Part shown: piece by piece, positions 24,826-39,157 of the stretch
Numbering within the stretch: the first letter of the stretch is position 1
Layout of the letters: the number at the start of each line of letters is the position of its first letter
Assembly: GCA_012295275.1 (NCBI GenBank)
Contig: CM022679.1
Coordinates: 6,861,157 to 6,925,156 of the forward strand
DNA length: 64,000 nucleotides
Direction: 5' to 3'
From: Chrysomallon squamiferum
Lineage: Eukaryota > Mollusca > Gastropoda > Neomphalida > Peltospiridae
The notes under the pieces: model-generated
What the model saw: the letters and a program-made list of their open reading frames with translations, nothing else
Database searches by the model: none
Told to the model about the DNA's origin: nothing
Program-made: the position numbers and the translations under genes

Positions 24826-25418
24826 ATTTTAATAAATTATGCTCATTTAAATGAAAACAAGTGCCATAATTGTTATTACAGATTGTTCTACAGACGGTTG
24901 CATCAACGTCTTGCAAAAATAAAATGAATTTCGTTATAATGAGAAACCCTTGACTCATTGAAACTTTGAAAATAAGATTAAATACACAAATGGAAGCCTT
25001 ATTTTCAAATCTGATTACCATAAACTACGTCAAACCATGAAGAATTGTTCTGCACAATAATTATTATTGCTATCATTTAGAAAGGAAACTAAGGAAACTA
25101 CTGCTTGCAAGACGCTGTGATATTGAATAATGGTCATGAATGGTGTGAAATCGTTCCGTTAACAGGCTACTCTCTTTGTCTTCATAATACAATCTGTTTG
25201 CAAATTCCGGTGACGCTAAAACGATTAGACTGATAATCGAGACCGGTGATCCGTCTATTGATTACTTCAGAATATACATTAGCGATTGCGCGAGTATTTA
25301 TCGAAGTCTCAGGACACAGTTTCTACTGACAACAGTAAATGACTGTTTTCACTAATTTTCGTCCGCTCTAGCTGACTCAAGAAAATTCTATATCATAGCT
25401 AGAATTATTTGAAAAAGA

Positions 25419-25463
<45 letters not shown>

Positions 25464-26618
25464 CCAATATATCAATCTCCATATATTTTTGTTAAAAACA
25501 ATTTTGCTTTGGGATTAAAACAAGAATTATTTCAAGTTGAAGAATTTTTGATTCTGCAAGAAAGGTAAGAATGTTTTAAATGTTTTGTTTTAACCATAAA
25601 GCAGGTGAGAATTTGAAATCAATTAAACAGGTAAGAATTTATTTAATACATGTATAAATATTGAAACATTTGTAAATACATTTTACATAAATTTATTTAA
25701 AAATTTTGTAATATCGGAATTTTGTAATATTTTTTTTGAGTATGCAAAAAGTATGAATTTGTGAACATAACTGTTTTCCGTTTTTGCCTAAAGTGAAAAT
25801 TTATTTTTTTCTATATTTTCTTCATAATTTTGTATGCTATCATTTATTATAAACCATATTTTATCAATTAATGTTACTAGTATTACTATCCGCTAATACT
25901 CCTACTTCTGCTCCTGCTATTACTATTACTTTACTGCGTGACACTATTCTTTACACGTAGATACACATATTTATTAATAAATATCGGTGGTATCATGTTT
26001 AGTAATGTTAGATATATAATTTGTAATCCTACTGTTTTCCATATTTTTTATAAATAAAAACAAACAGAATGAAATAAAAATAAAGAGAAAACGCGATGAC
26101 TATATATAGAAAGAGAAAAAGAAAATAGCTATGATGAGCCATGTCCAGAGCGGAAGCAAGAATTTTAATAATATCAGTTTGAAAATTATTTATTAGGAAA
26201 AGGTTTAGGATGCAAACATTCTTCCTAAATATAAAAGATTTAAGCAGACAGTAACCACACCCTTACGTAACTGACTCCCAGAATATCTATTTAATGACAT
26301 TTGAAAACATTAAACAAATGTGTATAATCTCGATTTTGAATGTCGCAGTCAGCAAAAGACGTATCATCAAACATCTCACATTATAGCCTCCAGACTTGGC
26401 ATGAATTAACAGTCCTATTAGCTGTAATCTAGCAGACGATGACCATTTTCAGTCATCTAGATAAGTTAATACATTTTGATCCTTTTATACGAAAAAAATT
26501 ACTGTGGGTTATAAATACAGCAACGCTTAAAATAGACAAAACCGTAGCTTAATCATGAACACATAGCAGAGATATATACGTTATAAAGCTGTTTAATCTA
26601 CGATTATTTTTTTATTTT
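24825..26618. other. Desert interval with an (AAT)n tract
   Basis: No gene supported. An (AAT)n tract of about sixteen units lies at 25416-25464. The stretch 25,080-25,400 is less AT-rich and free of repeats, and may be regulatory. Nothing else is recognised. Confidence 0.5.
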
Positions 26619-26639
26619 TTGATCTCTTATTTTTCTTCT

Positions 26640-26728
26640 TCTACTACTGCTACTACTACTATTACTATTACTATTACCACTGCTATTACCACCAGTGCCC
26701 CTACTATTACAACTACTACTGCTACTGC

Positions 26729-26810
<82 letters not shown>

Positions 26811-26812
26811 GT
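26640..26812. repeat. Degenerate (ACT)n then long (ATT)n tract
   Basis: About 75 bp of imperfect ACT/GCT/ATT triplets pass into roughly thirty pure ATT units. The grading from mixed to pure triplets suggests an older mutated part and a younger expanded part of one array. Confidence 0.95.
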
Positions 26813-27395
26813 ACTGGTATTGTATCGGTAAGGTTCATAAATTTGTAAGGTGACAGTATATGTTATATGTGAATAATTTTTATGAGTGCTAAGGGTTTAC
26901 AAGCCCATTTTTATGCTACAGAAAACAGGATCTTTTTCATGCTTAAAAAAAAAAAATATAACTAATAATTTGTTGGTTCTTGTATCAATAATTCCAGAAT
27001 AACAGTCAAAAAGAAAAACTCATTTAACTCTTTGTTTTTTAATATAATTATTTTATAAAATATAATAAATAATAATTGATAGCTGCACGAAAGCTTATGC
27101 AAAGTATTCTTTTCGACTACATAACCAAACCGACACATCTTATTTTTCTGTTTTTCAATTAATTACATATTTTATGTATGACATATCACCCCATTTCTAA
27201 TTCATTATATCTTAAACGGAGCAGCAGCATTTGTAGTTAACAGAATTAATTTAATTTTTGTTCATGTAACATAACGTTATAATGAGGATATATCCGTAGT
27301 CGTCTAGGACAGTCGACAGTCCATCAATTATACTGAATATTAAAACTTAAAATTGATATTACATTTTGATTATTAAATCGATGTTTAACTTTACG

Positions 27396-27506
<111 letters not shown>

Positions 27507-29164
27507 AACGAAACATACACATACAACTAGGCCTACTTAAATCAACTGTTAATACTGTAGGCTAATATTACTGCACAGTTTTCAGAGTAATTATCTTTCA
27601 TCTGTTGGCCATTTTTTTTTTTTTTTTTTTCAGGCTCTTTTTGATTATCATAAAATGTATAGGCAAGACGACAGAAATTTAGCTCATCATGCTACAGAGC
27701 TATTATTCATATATTCAAATATGGATTAGTTTCTTGACACTAAAAATAATAGTATGGGTATTGAATCATCTTTAGATAACGGTTTTAGTATCATTCTTGA
27801 GGGAACCAATCTAATAATATATGGTAACTGTCTGAGTTTATATTACAGTACGCTAGACTTAAATATTTGCTTATTGCAACAATGACAACAAAATGTTCAG
27901 AAGATACATGATACATAATTACTGCTTGCTATTCTTATTCATAGAGTAATAAACGTGTGGCTTTTATTATCAGTTTTGTGGCTAGGGCTAATTGCTGAAG
28001 GATATTTAAACTCTTCAGAAATAGTTTCCAAAAAGCTACGCAAATCTTTCTGATATGGCTATCGTAAATGAAAAGATATCTAAAAAATACTAGTGTATAG
28101 CTCGAGGATACTGAAGTGACAAAAACAACAGCTCGGTGTTTGTGATTTTGTCGAGGACATTTTATTTTTTCAAAAGTGAAAGATATTTTGATCATGGATC
28201 TTTGCAGATCTTTTGACATTTAAAATAATATTTCAAAACCAAATGACGAATATTAATACGTATTTTGTACATTCACCAATGTTTTAAACAATGAAACATG
28301 GTATTGGGGTCAGCTTTTACAAAAGAAGCTTACTCTTTCTCACTTTTCACTGGAACATTTTGGGAAATGGTCCCGGCATACAAATAGATATTTATTTTTT
28401 ATTTTTTTATTTTTTATTTTATTTTATTTTATTTTTTTAATGAGAGTAACAGAGAGGGGAAACGAAAAAGGAAAAGAGTCTGTACTTTTTGAATAATTAT
28501 ACACTATACATAATAAACAGTCTTAATTAATACAAAGAAAAGGTTTTAAGTAATGATAAAAACTTTCTTCGTCATTTTTTTTTTCCATTTTGTAGATACA
28601 TTAAGTATATATTAATTCTTACACTGTTTTTACTTTTAAATATATTATTGTGGTATCATTTCTATGAATTCTGTTTTTTTTTAAATCCACTTAAAAGAGT
28701 AGTTTCTTATCCTTTTCCTTTTTCTTAATTTTTTTTTTTTATAATTTTATAAATATATATATATTTGTACCTCATGGCTCTGGTTGGTCTACTAGAAATA
28801 TTTTTGACTGAGAATCATTATCGATAAGACATTCAAATCAAATAGAGACTACTATATTGCGAAAATACCAATCATTCTGTGGAATTATGTAGTGGATCGT
28901 TTTATATACAATAGCTTAAACTTCCGGAGACGAACAACCGTGTTGTGATAGTAAAATTTCCAATATGGTCACAAACTAGATGTAAGTGGTAAAATTATCT
29001 TCAAGAAAAATTAGAAACAAGAAAAAGAAATAATGAAAATATAAAACGAGCAATTTTATAAAAAATATTTTATCCTTTTTCCATCTGTATTTATGATTTA
29101 TCTATATATACTGTTACTTTAAACTTTCGTTCGTTTAAACACAAATATACTTGTATATTTCATA

Positions 29165-29327
<163 letters not shown>

Positions 29328-29429
29328 TAGGTACGTTATAACCCATTTATACAAACATAAACCCCCTAAAACTAATTACTGTTCTTTACTTTTTAATAAC
29401 GTTTCCAAAGACCGCTGGGGATATTTATT

Positions 29430-29680
29430 CATCTTGTAAGTTCAGCCATCATTAGAAAGCATTAAAGACGACCCTTCTTAAGAAATAAAGAATGTTTGCA
29501 CGAGCTCGCCAAAGGCTTCATACATGGAAGCTTGATGCACCAATAAGTGTTCGCGACAAATTACTCCCCATTGTCAACAAATAGATAGGTGAGTGCAGGC
29601 ATGAAACGTGATGGATCGGAGGATCAATCCTCATTGGTACTTTCATTGGTCTATTTCCCGTTTCCAGGTGAACAACGATT
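29430..29680. other. Less AT-rich non-coding block, possible regulatory element
   Basis: This is repeat-free sequence without a coding frame, embedded in simple repeats. It contains cattggtactttcattgg, a CCAAT-box-like pair on the minus strand. Regulatory function is speculative. Confidence 0.2.
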
Positions 29681-30880
29681 AATTTATTTAAGATTGTTGC
29701 ATGTATTTTCTTGTCTCTGAGAAGATATATAAAAAAGCTCTAGTAATAATCGATAAAAGTAACTCATATTCTCCTATTTTGTAATATCGTCTTTATTCGG
29801 AAAAACAGCTGTTAATATTAAAATGACGAGCTGTTCCTCAACAATTATCCAGTTAGAAAAAAAAACAAAAAAACAACTAATACTACTAATAATAGCAAGA
29901 ACAACAAAAACAACAACAACAGCAACAACAACAACAATAATAATATTAATACTGATAAAATCTTCACAATGCGAACACTGAAAATTTGAGAAAACCTTTT
30001 CTTATTTCTAACTAAAATATGATGATTTGAAAACAGAGTTTGAATATTCTTGTTCATATCCGAAGAGGAAAGTATGTCATTACCAAAGGCTACCTTTCCT
30101 CAAGAAAAGATTATTTTAATGTCAGATCTTGATACCAAAGAGATGTCGCATCACTACATCTTGTTTACATATTCTTGAGTACCATTTAATTCATCGGCAA
30201 AAGAAGAAACGATTTCCCCTGAAAAATAGAAAAATATCAAAGTTCGTATTAAATGTCACAGACTATATTGTTATGCACAGAAGATGCGAAGGTACTTGGA
30301 ATTTTAAAGGCTGTCCTACATTTAATGTTCTCTTACAATAAGCCGTAACAAATTAAATTAATTAAGAAAATGAAATTTTATATATATATATATATATAAA
30401 GAAAATGAAATTTTATATATGTATGTATATATATAAGATTTAATTTTTTTAATTATATATATACGTTTTGAGGATTTGTTGTTAGCTCTGGAGATTAATG
30501 TATAACCCAGATTCCTCGCACAGTAAAGATAAAAATTAAAAAAGATAGCCGTCAACTGTTATTCAAATTGGGGAAATCATTGCATTATAACTCAGTGTCT
30601 TTTGGCAAACACAGAAAAAACTAAAAAAAACTAAGAAAGGATTAAAAAAAGAAAACAAGGATAGCAACAAGGAAAAAAAAAATTATAGCATAAAATCGAA
30701 AAAACTGATGCTACTTATCTTTTTTTTTTTCTTCATTTGGAAAATCAGTTTACAGCTACGAAGACGTTCAGAATATATTTAAAGACAAAAAAGCAACACT
30801 GCAGTAATCTTTTGGCTAACTCTTTTAATATTTACATATTTATGGTTATTAACTTTTTAAATCATTATTATGTTAAATGA

Positions 30881-31035
<155 letters not shown>

Positions 31036-34000
31036 TTTAATCATACTTTTCAATGACAAATTATGAATGTTGATTTCATTGTGAGAAAGAAAGTAATTTC
31101 ATTTTGCCTTTTGAAACACATTTTTGACTTTTGTAATTTTTGTCCAGTCTGTAAAATGTTAATTACCATTTTATTATTATTTGGTATTCTTTTATACGGA
31201 TAGGATTAGAATTAGAAATGTTTAATTCTTAACGCAGACAATTTTAATAATGTTGATTTATGATTTCTATAATTTTTCTTCTAGAAAACACAAAATATAT
31301 AAACTAATTTAATACGTTATAAAAGTATAAAAAGAAAAACTAGGATTTTCATGAAGTAATATTGTTAGACTTTCTAATATTTCTTTGTCCTCGTTTGCTT
31401 ATATTTGAGTTATTAATCATTTACGTATATTTGGAATATACTTGCTATTTTCAGATTAATCTCTTTTTTATTATTACATTTTCTTTCTTCATTCTCAAAC
31501 AGAAATAGAACTGGCATACAACTGACATTTATAAAGATGTGTCAAATGTAGCATCGACCTTTTATCACTTATCTGATTACCTTTGATTTTAGTATTTATT
31601 CAAGGCATACTTTCAGAACAGCAAGAACAATTTGCAACTTCCTTTAACGTAATTACCGAGAGATGGTATAAAAAATAAAGTGATTTGATGTTGCGAAAGT
31701 GGAAACACTTCAGATCACGACTATAAAGAAATGCAGATTAAAATTCGACACAGTCGCTTCTCTTGAGTCAGGATGGTTGAGATATACACTAAACTCTTAA
31801 ATACACAGTTTCTTCTGATTATAAGTAAACAATTATCTTCTGTAATTATACAGCATTAAAATTATTTTTCAAATAAATAAACACGAAAATTAAAATGTAG
31901 CTGAATATGAAGAGATGAGGTGCAAAATGAAACTCTTAAAAACGAATGTTCACCTATTTCACTTCCTAGCCATGGAGTGTGCCTTAACCTCTACGTATTT
32001 TGATACATGGATAGAAGGCAACATATTTTTCTCTTTGTATCATCAGTTACTGACACTTTATAATCTTTAATATTAAAAGAAATTATTGAGATATCATTAA
32101 ACATTCCTTTATTAAGTGTAAAAACTAGACTTATTTACTGAGATACATTCAGAATTATTTTTATTTATTATATTTATTTTTTTATTATATTATTTATTTT
32201 TTTTACTTTTTATTTTTTTATTTTTGTCATTTACTTGAGTTATTTACAATCGCTTGAACATCACCATGGTGACGACAAACCTTAGATCATCATTATAATT
32301 CAGTTACTTTCTGTTTGTTGACAAAAATACGAATAATTTGTCTCGTCCCCGATTTGAGGAGTAAATTTTTCAGTGAATCGAGTCTTTGGCTTGCTTAGGC
32401 AAATATTCTTAATTTTATTACGAAGGTTCATCAGAAAAAAATTTCACCAATTCGTGTCATGTGATTATCACTCACTCTCTCTCTCTTTTGTCACCCCAAA
32501 AATCTTTCTAACATAGTTTCTACATTGATTCGCGGGCTTTAAGATTCAAGCACAAGACACCGTAGAGAAATAAGTTAAGTTAGTCTAAATGTACCACCTA
32601 GGATGAGCTAAATTATCTGTTTATTTCATTTGAAGTAATGTTATCGATCATAACCTGGTAGGACGTGACGATGTCAGCGTATGTGGACTCAACAATTTAA
32701 TTAAACGTAATGCGCACTCCGCCATGCTGTGTCGCAAACAAAGGAATCAGCGCCTTTAATATGCTGGTTACCGATCGAAAACATTATCAAATTCAGTTAA
32801 ATAAGTTATTTACACATACACACATACTAGTGATAAGATGACATTACGCTAGTATTGAATTTTGACGAGGACTGTCTTTTATTTTTTATTTTTTAAGGCA
32901 TGTGACACTGTAACCTAGATACACAGTCTGGTTTGAGTTTGCAGTGCCACATCTTGAGATTAGTAAGAAATATGCAAATATTCGTGCTTATATCCGGTGA
33001 TGATGATAATAATAATAATGTTCATACTCTTAACAATATTTTTTTATGTTAACAAAACAAAAATAAAATATGATGATGGTGATAAGAAGAAAAGAAAAAG
33101 AACAATATAAATAAAAACAGTATAGCGATAACAAAGAACTAAAAACCACAAGTAAATGTTGAAAACAATGAATTTTCAGCTGTTTGTGGCGCAGTGGGTA
33201 AACAATCAAAACAAAGGAAGTGATCATGTAACACATTAATATCAATGTCTGCAGCTTCGTGGTTGTAAATGATCTACTGTAGCGATTCTTGCATTTGGTC
33301 ATTTACTGAATATTACAGCCTTTTCTCTTTCCTCGATTAATGTGTAATAAATACCCAATTTCAAAGTAGGTAGCATTTCTATGTGAGCTGGTGTACATAA
33401 TGATATTTCTCACAGTTTTCTAGTTTAGCTCATTGATACAGTTCTGGTTGCCAATTTTCGATTGTTGAATTGACCTGACAAGTGATAATGGCCTTTCACA
33501 GATTTCCGGTTACCAGCTCTCTTTTCGACAGCTCATCTGTACTCTATCCAACTAGTTTTTAACACCAGATCTCGCCAATTGTCGTAACCCAGTGATTTCA
33601 CTTTGCTCATTTCCGGTACCGTGCTATAAATCTCCGAAGAATGTCGAAAACAGGACGACAACTATTATAAGTGTAAAGTTGTACTGACGAAGATTTTTAA
33701 CAAGCATCACATAAAAAGAAATTAACCTAGTGCCTTGTTAATTCTACGACATTGCTGACATAATACTGAATTCAGGAGATCAAATCAATTATTAATAGCG
33801 TATGTGTATATGCATTTAAATTAATTTATATCATAAATTGAGGTTTATCTGGATTTTATTTACAAGTTGAGGATCACTTATTCGAAATTCCGAAACCTGT
33901 AAAGATCCGAATTCTGAAAATGTTTTCAGTCAGCAGAAATAGCGATATCTTACAGTTTTCGGATTATACTGCATTCATATACACAAAAAATCCTGCAGAC

Positions 34001-35570
34001 TGTTTGTATCAGTTGTAGATGAAATATAAATGAATTTAAATTTAGACTTAGATCCTATCCTCAGGCTATTCGGATAAAGGATTTTCAACCTGTATTTATT
34101 AATAAATATTACTATTATTATTTTGATAACCACAATTATCTTTGTATATTCGGATTTACTTCAAACCCCGAAGAGGACAACGTTTCGATTAAGGAGACAA
34201 ATTGTCGAATAACTGTGAGAGAAAAGTTGTTACTCAGATGTATGCTTTTTGATTAGATACAGTTACGAATAACTGCATTTTCATGTATAAGCACTTAATG
34301 TATTCATACGGAGAGACAGACAGATATAAAGAAATACACACATACAATCATATCCAAAAGTGTAAATTCAGTCCTGTGTATGTACAGTATCAAATACATT
34401 ATATATTTTTGTATATTAAGTAACATCACAAATAAACTAAAATATCAAATTCATAAATTCTCACTGATATGTTATATTATTATCACATTTAATTATTTGC
34501 AGAGGCTCTTATGTAGCAGAAATAAATCCACATACTACAAAAACTGATATTTCAGTATTTCTTTGGTCGTTCTATGTTTAGTCCCATCAAATTGATTAAC
34601 ACTTCCTTCTCCGTTAGTTTGTTTTTGAATCAGTCATTTTGGATTTCTGTCCGTTTAGATTTATTTGCGTTGTCATTCGTTCGTTCATTCCTATACCTAT
34701 CGATCTTCACATTAATGAGATAGTCTGCATGACACAAGCAACTCGATTGTATATAATTATTATACTGGTAAACTTTAACAGGAAAATTAGGAGCCAAAGC
34801 AAAGATATAACCAATATTGAATAGCTGTCAAATTCTATGCTGACATGTAGCATTACAGTCTTTCTTAAAAGCTTTCTTCAATTATTTGCCATCGAGGCAT
34901 TTTGCAAGATATTCCTTTTTAACCCCGGGACCTTCTATCCATAATTTTCCTATCTGTGAACTGACTGCACATTTAAATGGTGTCTAATAATGTCTTGTGT
35001 TTTTTAAACTGTTTATTTATTTGTTTTTCTTCCACACTTTTTTATATTTTATTACATATCTTTATATATATATATTATGTTATCGGAACAAAATTGCTGA
35101 ATTTTGTCATCACAAGCTGGAATAAACTCGTTTTACATATAAGATAGAGGTCTCAAATTGAAACATGCTAAAATGATTCCTGATATATCTGTTTACGTTT
35201 CTTGGGTATAATAATTATATATACGTATTCACGTATACGTATAAGAAATGGCAGCTTTTGTGCCATTTATTTATACACAGTTGTTCACAAGCTTTTGACG
35301 TTGTTGTTCTCTTCTCGTTTATAGTTTATTTTAAAGAAAAATAGGTTACTGGGGAAAACATTACATTGTTTAGATAATAAATAAATAAACAAACCAACAT
35401 ATAATAATCGCATATGAAATGATAACATGCAGTTATAATTTTGTTAATTATATTTAATATAGTTATTTATAAAATGAAAATGTGATTAACATACAATTAT
35501 TGCTTTTTTATCACTAACAATTATATAATCAATAAAGTATAGTAAAACGAATGTCCGATCGTTTTTTAAA
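31036..35570. other. Gene-free desert interval
   Basis: AT-rich sequence with no supportable gene. A relatively GC-richer stretch at 32,500-32,790 and another at 33,400-33,680 lack coding frames and repeats. Short T-rich runs occur near 32,160-32,225. Confidence 0.5.
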
Positions 35571-35574
35571 ATTA

Positions 35575-35681
35575 TTTATTTATTTATTATTATTATTATT
35601 TTTTTTTTTTTTAATATATTGCAGAAGTTGTGAACGAATGAGTAATAATAATAATAATAAAAGTTTAAATTATTATTAAAC

Positions 35682-35715
<34 letters not shown>

Positions 35716-35777
35716 TGAGAATAGGATTCGGATCAATAGACCTGACCAGTGTAATTTTTTTTTTTTTTTTTTTTTTT
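35575..35777. repeat. A/T-rich homopolymer cluster
   Basis: A mixture of ATT and AAT units, about 27 A at 35688-35714 and about 20 T at 35757-35777. The A and T runs flank about 40 bp of unique sequence and could pair as a weak stem. Confidence 0.85.
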
Positions 35778-36852
35778 GCTTATAAATCGAGAATCAAAAT
35801 AGAGAATAGATTTTAAAAAGGTGGGCGCTGTCGAATCTGTGCACAAATAGTTGCTGCCTCACTTGCTGGCTTTGAAATGTCATATTCGTTTCGTCAGATA
35901 CTATCATTATTTTTTTAAACTAATAATCACCTTGAAACCTAAAAATTAATCTGTGACGAACGCCGTGACGGAGAAATTTTTTTCTCAAGTGTCTCGTATT
36001 AATAAGTAAATATATAACACTATTTGTACAAAAACAGAAAAACTTTGTTTGTATGCCTCGAGCACAAAACGGTCAAGAGTTTACGACTAGCACAGTCTCT
36101 TCCACCTACCATTGTATCTCTTGGATAATGGCGCTCGAATAAACACTTTGGGTTAAGGAAAAGCAAACAAACAAGCAAACGAGTCCTTAACTCACAAACT
36201 CTCTCCCAGACACAAACACACACTTACATATTGATAGCCTCTGCTAAATATAGATGAATGAATATTTTCGTCCACGTTTGGCTTGCGAGAACTTGCATTT
36301 TCTATCTAAAGATTGTGGATATGAAGATCTACTGCGCGTCTCAAACTAGGTCTCGATAACAGTCAAGAGAAATATCGTCTGCGACATCGTATGATACAGT
36401 CTTTTCAGCGCTAAGTGCCAACTACAACACATATATCTGTCGTCTGCTGTTAGTGTTCTGAATTTGTAATTGTCCGTATCTGTGTAGAAGAAGGATTACA
36501 TAGTTACATGAACAGGAAAAGAGCACAAGTAATACGTCTTTTCCTGGAAGTATTGTGTTGTTTCCTAATCGACTATTCAACAGAACGATTTGCAAGCCAT
36601 TTAACAGGTAGGCCTACTACTGTGTTTTTATTATTGTGTAATAGCCTTGCTATAATTATGTCGATTTGAATAGACGAATTGATTTCCTTGGATACCAGTA
36701 CATCCTTGAACATAATAATACGGTTACAAATACCGTTAGTAAACCAAAGGAAAACTGTTAACCAACACTGAAACAAAAATATTATTTTCCTTTATTATTA
36801 TTTCTGTACTTTTATTATATTTACATTATTTATTTATTTATTTATTTATTTA

Positions 36853-36894
<42 letters not shown>

Positions 36895-36926
36895 AGAAGA
36901 AGAAAAAGAAAGAAAAAAAAAAAAAG
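36853..36926. repeat. Poly(A)/(GAA)n tract
   Basis: About 35 A followed by AAG/AAGAAA-type repeats, preceded by several TTTA units. Confidence 0.9.
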
Positions 36927-37814
36927 AGAAGAAGATAGGAATACATTTCAAAAATATAATTATTACATAGGATTTATAGTAGCTTTATGTTACCTTGTAT
37001 GGGGAGCCGCCTTTTAAACATTTGTATATATATATTGTATGTAAATAATAATGAGTGGTTTTTTTTATTGTTATTTTTGTTATACGCTTGTTTGTGTATG
37101 GATATGTGTATGTATTTCTACATAATTATGTATACGTCTGTAAAGGTGAATGTGTTTATATATTTCTGCTTAGGTATTTACATCTAATATATGTAATATT
37201 AAATGTTTCTATGTACGTATATTCGTGGTTTTTGTATGTATGTATGTTAACATACATACATACAAACATACATATATATATACACTCATATATACATATA
37301 TACATACACACATATACACATATATTTATCTCTTGTTTTTACCTGTATCTTAAAACTGTTAAGTATGAAACGGAAACAATGCGGCCAGATGTCATTTATT
37401 TGTCGCTGTCCTAGTTTCTGACTGGTTGTAAGTGTTACAACACTGCGACAAGGAAACTGTAATGAATAATACATTTGTAAATTCTGTTAGAAATAATATA
37501 ACGAGTTTTTTTCATTCTAAACAGTTTTTTCATGTGTCTCTCCTTGTCCTGACTGCCTAGTCCATCTCTGTTAGAGTCAGTCGCATGACACACAGATGGA
37601 TACTTTATATATCTCTTATGTATATATATATATAATTTTTAAAAAGATAGACAAATGAAACACAAGCCATTCCTTCTGTGATACAAAAGCAGAAACAGTT
37701 CCTCATGGAACTATGAAAATCAGTAAATAACGATAATTAAAGTAGAGGCATTACTAATAAAAATAAACAGTGAATATTAATTTACAAAATAATGATAACA
37801 TTATCCATGATACA

Positions 37815-37914
<100 letters not shown>

Positions 37915-38456
37915 CTATTAAAATGAAATCCTATATCTGATACAATCCTGCCCACTCACTTCCTGACGTCACAATAGAAATATTACGGAATATGATATGT
38001 TTAAGTGTATACACACATATACAAATATTTTCTTTTCAGAACCGTAACAGTTACAGAATAAGATTCACACTGTGGTGGTTATAATTAATGCTATTTATGG
38101 CGTCTTTGACTGGAACATTTAGTCAGCAAGTATTTGTGGGTGTTTTTTTTATGGATCTGCGTTTGGTCACAACAATTACAATCCAGATAATAACAGGATT
38201 TTGTACAAATAGTACAAGGGTAGTTGACAGGCGTAATATATTAATCTGTATTTATCTAAATCATTGTTTCCTCTTTGTATAAAATACATATGAATATGAA
38301 TATATAGACCGAATACATTTCAAATATTAAGTGTTTTTTTATTTTTTATTTGTTTATGACTCCATCCTTTGATGAGTGTGAAGTATGATAATAATAATTA
38401 TAATAAACTCGTATCACTAACAAATCTCTATATATAATTATATACCTTATCTATAT

Positions 38457-38610
38457 TTATTTATCTATCTATCTGTCTATCTATCTATCTATCTATGTAT
38501 TAGACATGCAGACAGAAAGACAGATCGATTAACAGATATATAGATTGGTAGGTATTTAAATATAAATTTATATAGATAGATAGATAGACATTCAGACAGA
38601 TAGATAGATT
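38457..38610. repeat. (TCTA)n and (GATA)n inverted pair
   Basis: About ten TATC-type units at 38457-38499 are followed about 70 bp later by GATA/GACA-type units (38572-38609). The two tracts are reverse complements, so the segment can fold back. Confidence 0.85.
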
Positions 38611-38968
38611 TTTAAACTTTAGTATAGTCATGTCCTGTTTATTACTGGTTCTTAATTTGTATTGTTAGATTATTATTTAGTAATGAAAACGTGAAAACAA
38701 TCCAACAACAACAAAACTAAAAAAAGCTTGATAGCCGTTTATATGTCTTTCTGTTAGCGTGCACTTATTTAATCAATCTTTTATGCTAGCACTGTTATTA
38801 TTATGAAGTAGTAGAACTAGGATGTGAAGAGTATGTAAAATGCCTAGAATTTCATTCCTTTTATTGTAGTCGTGAGTGTGTATTCTCTATTACCAAGACG
38901 TTTATAATGCGTATGTTGTTTTCTTTATTTACATCTGAACGTAGAAGCACTAACTGGTGGTACTAATA

Positions 38969-39157
<189 letters not shown>

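Noticed and set aside
27935-28219. 94-codon minus-strand frame
   Set aside because: No recognisable family and no supporting gene structure.
33181-33205. tRNA A-box-like gtggcgcagtgggtaaac
   Set aside because: No B-box or acceptor stem could be formed; a single short match.
37055-37414. 119-codon plus-strand frame
   Set aside because: Tyr/Ile/His-rich translation of TATG/CATA low-complexity sequence.
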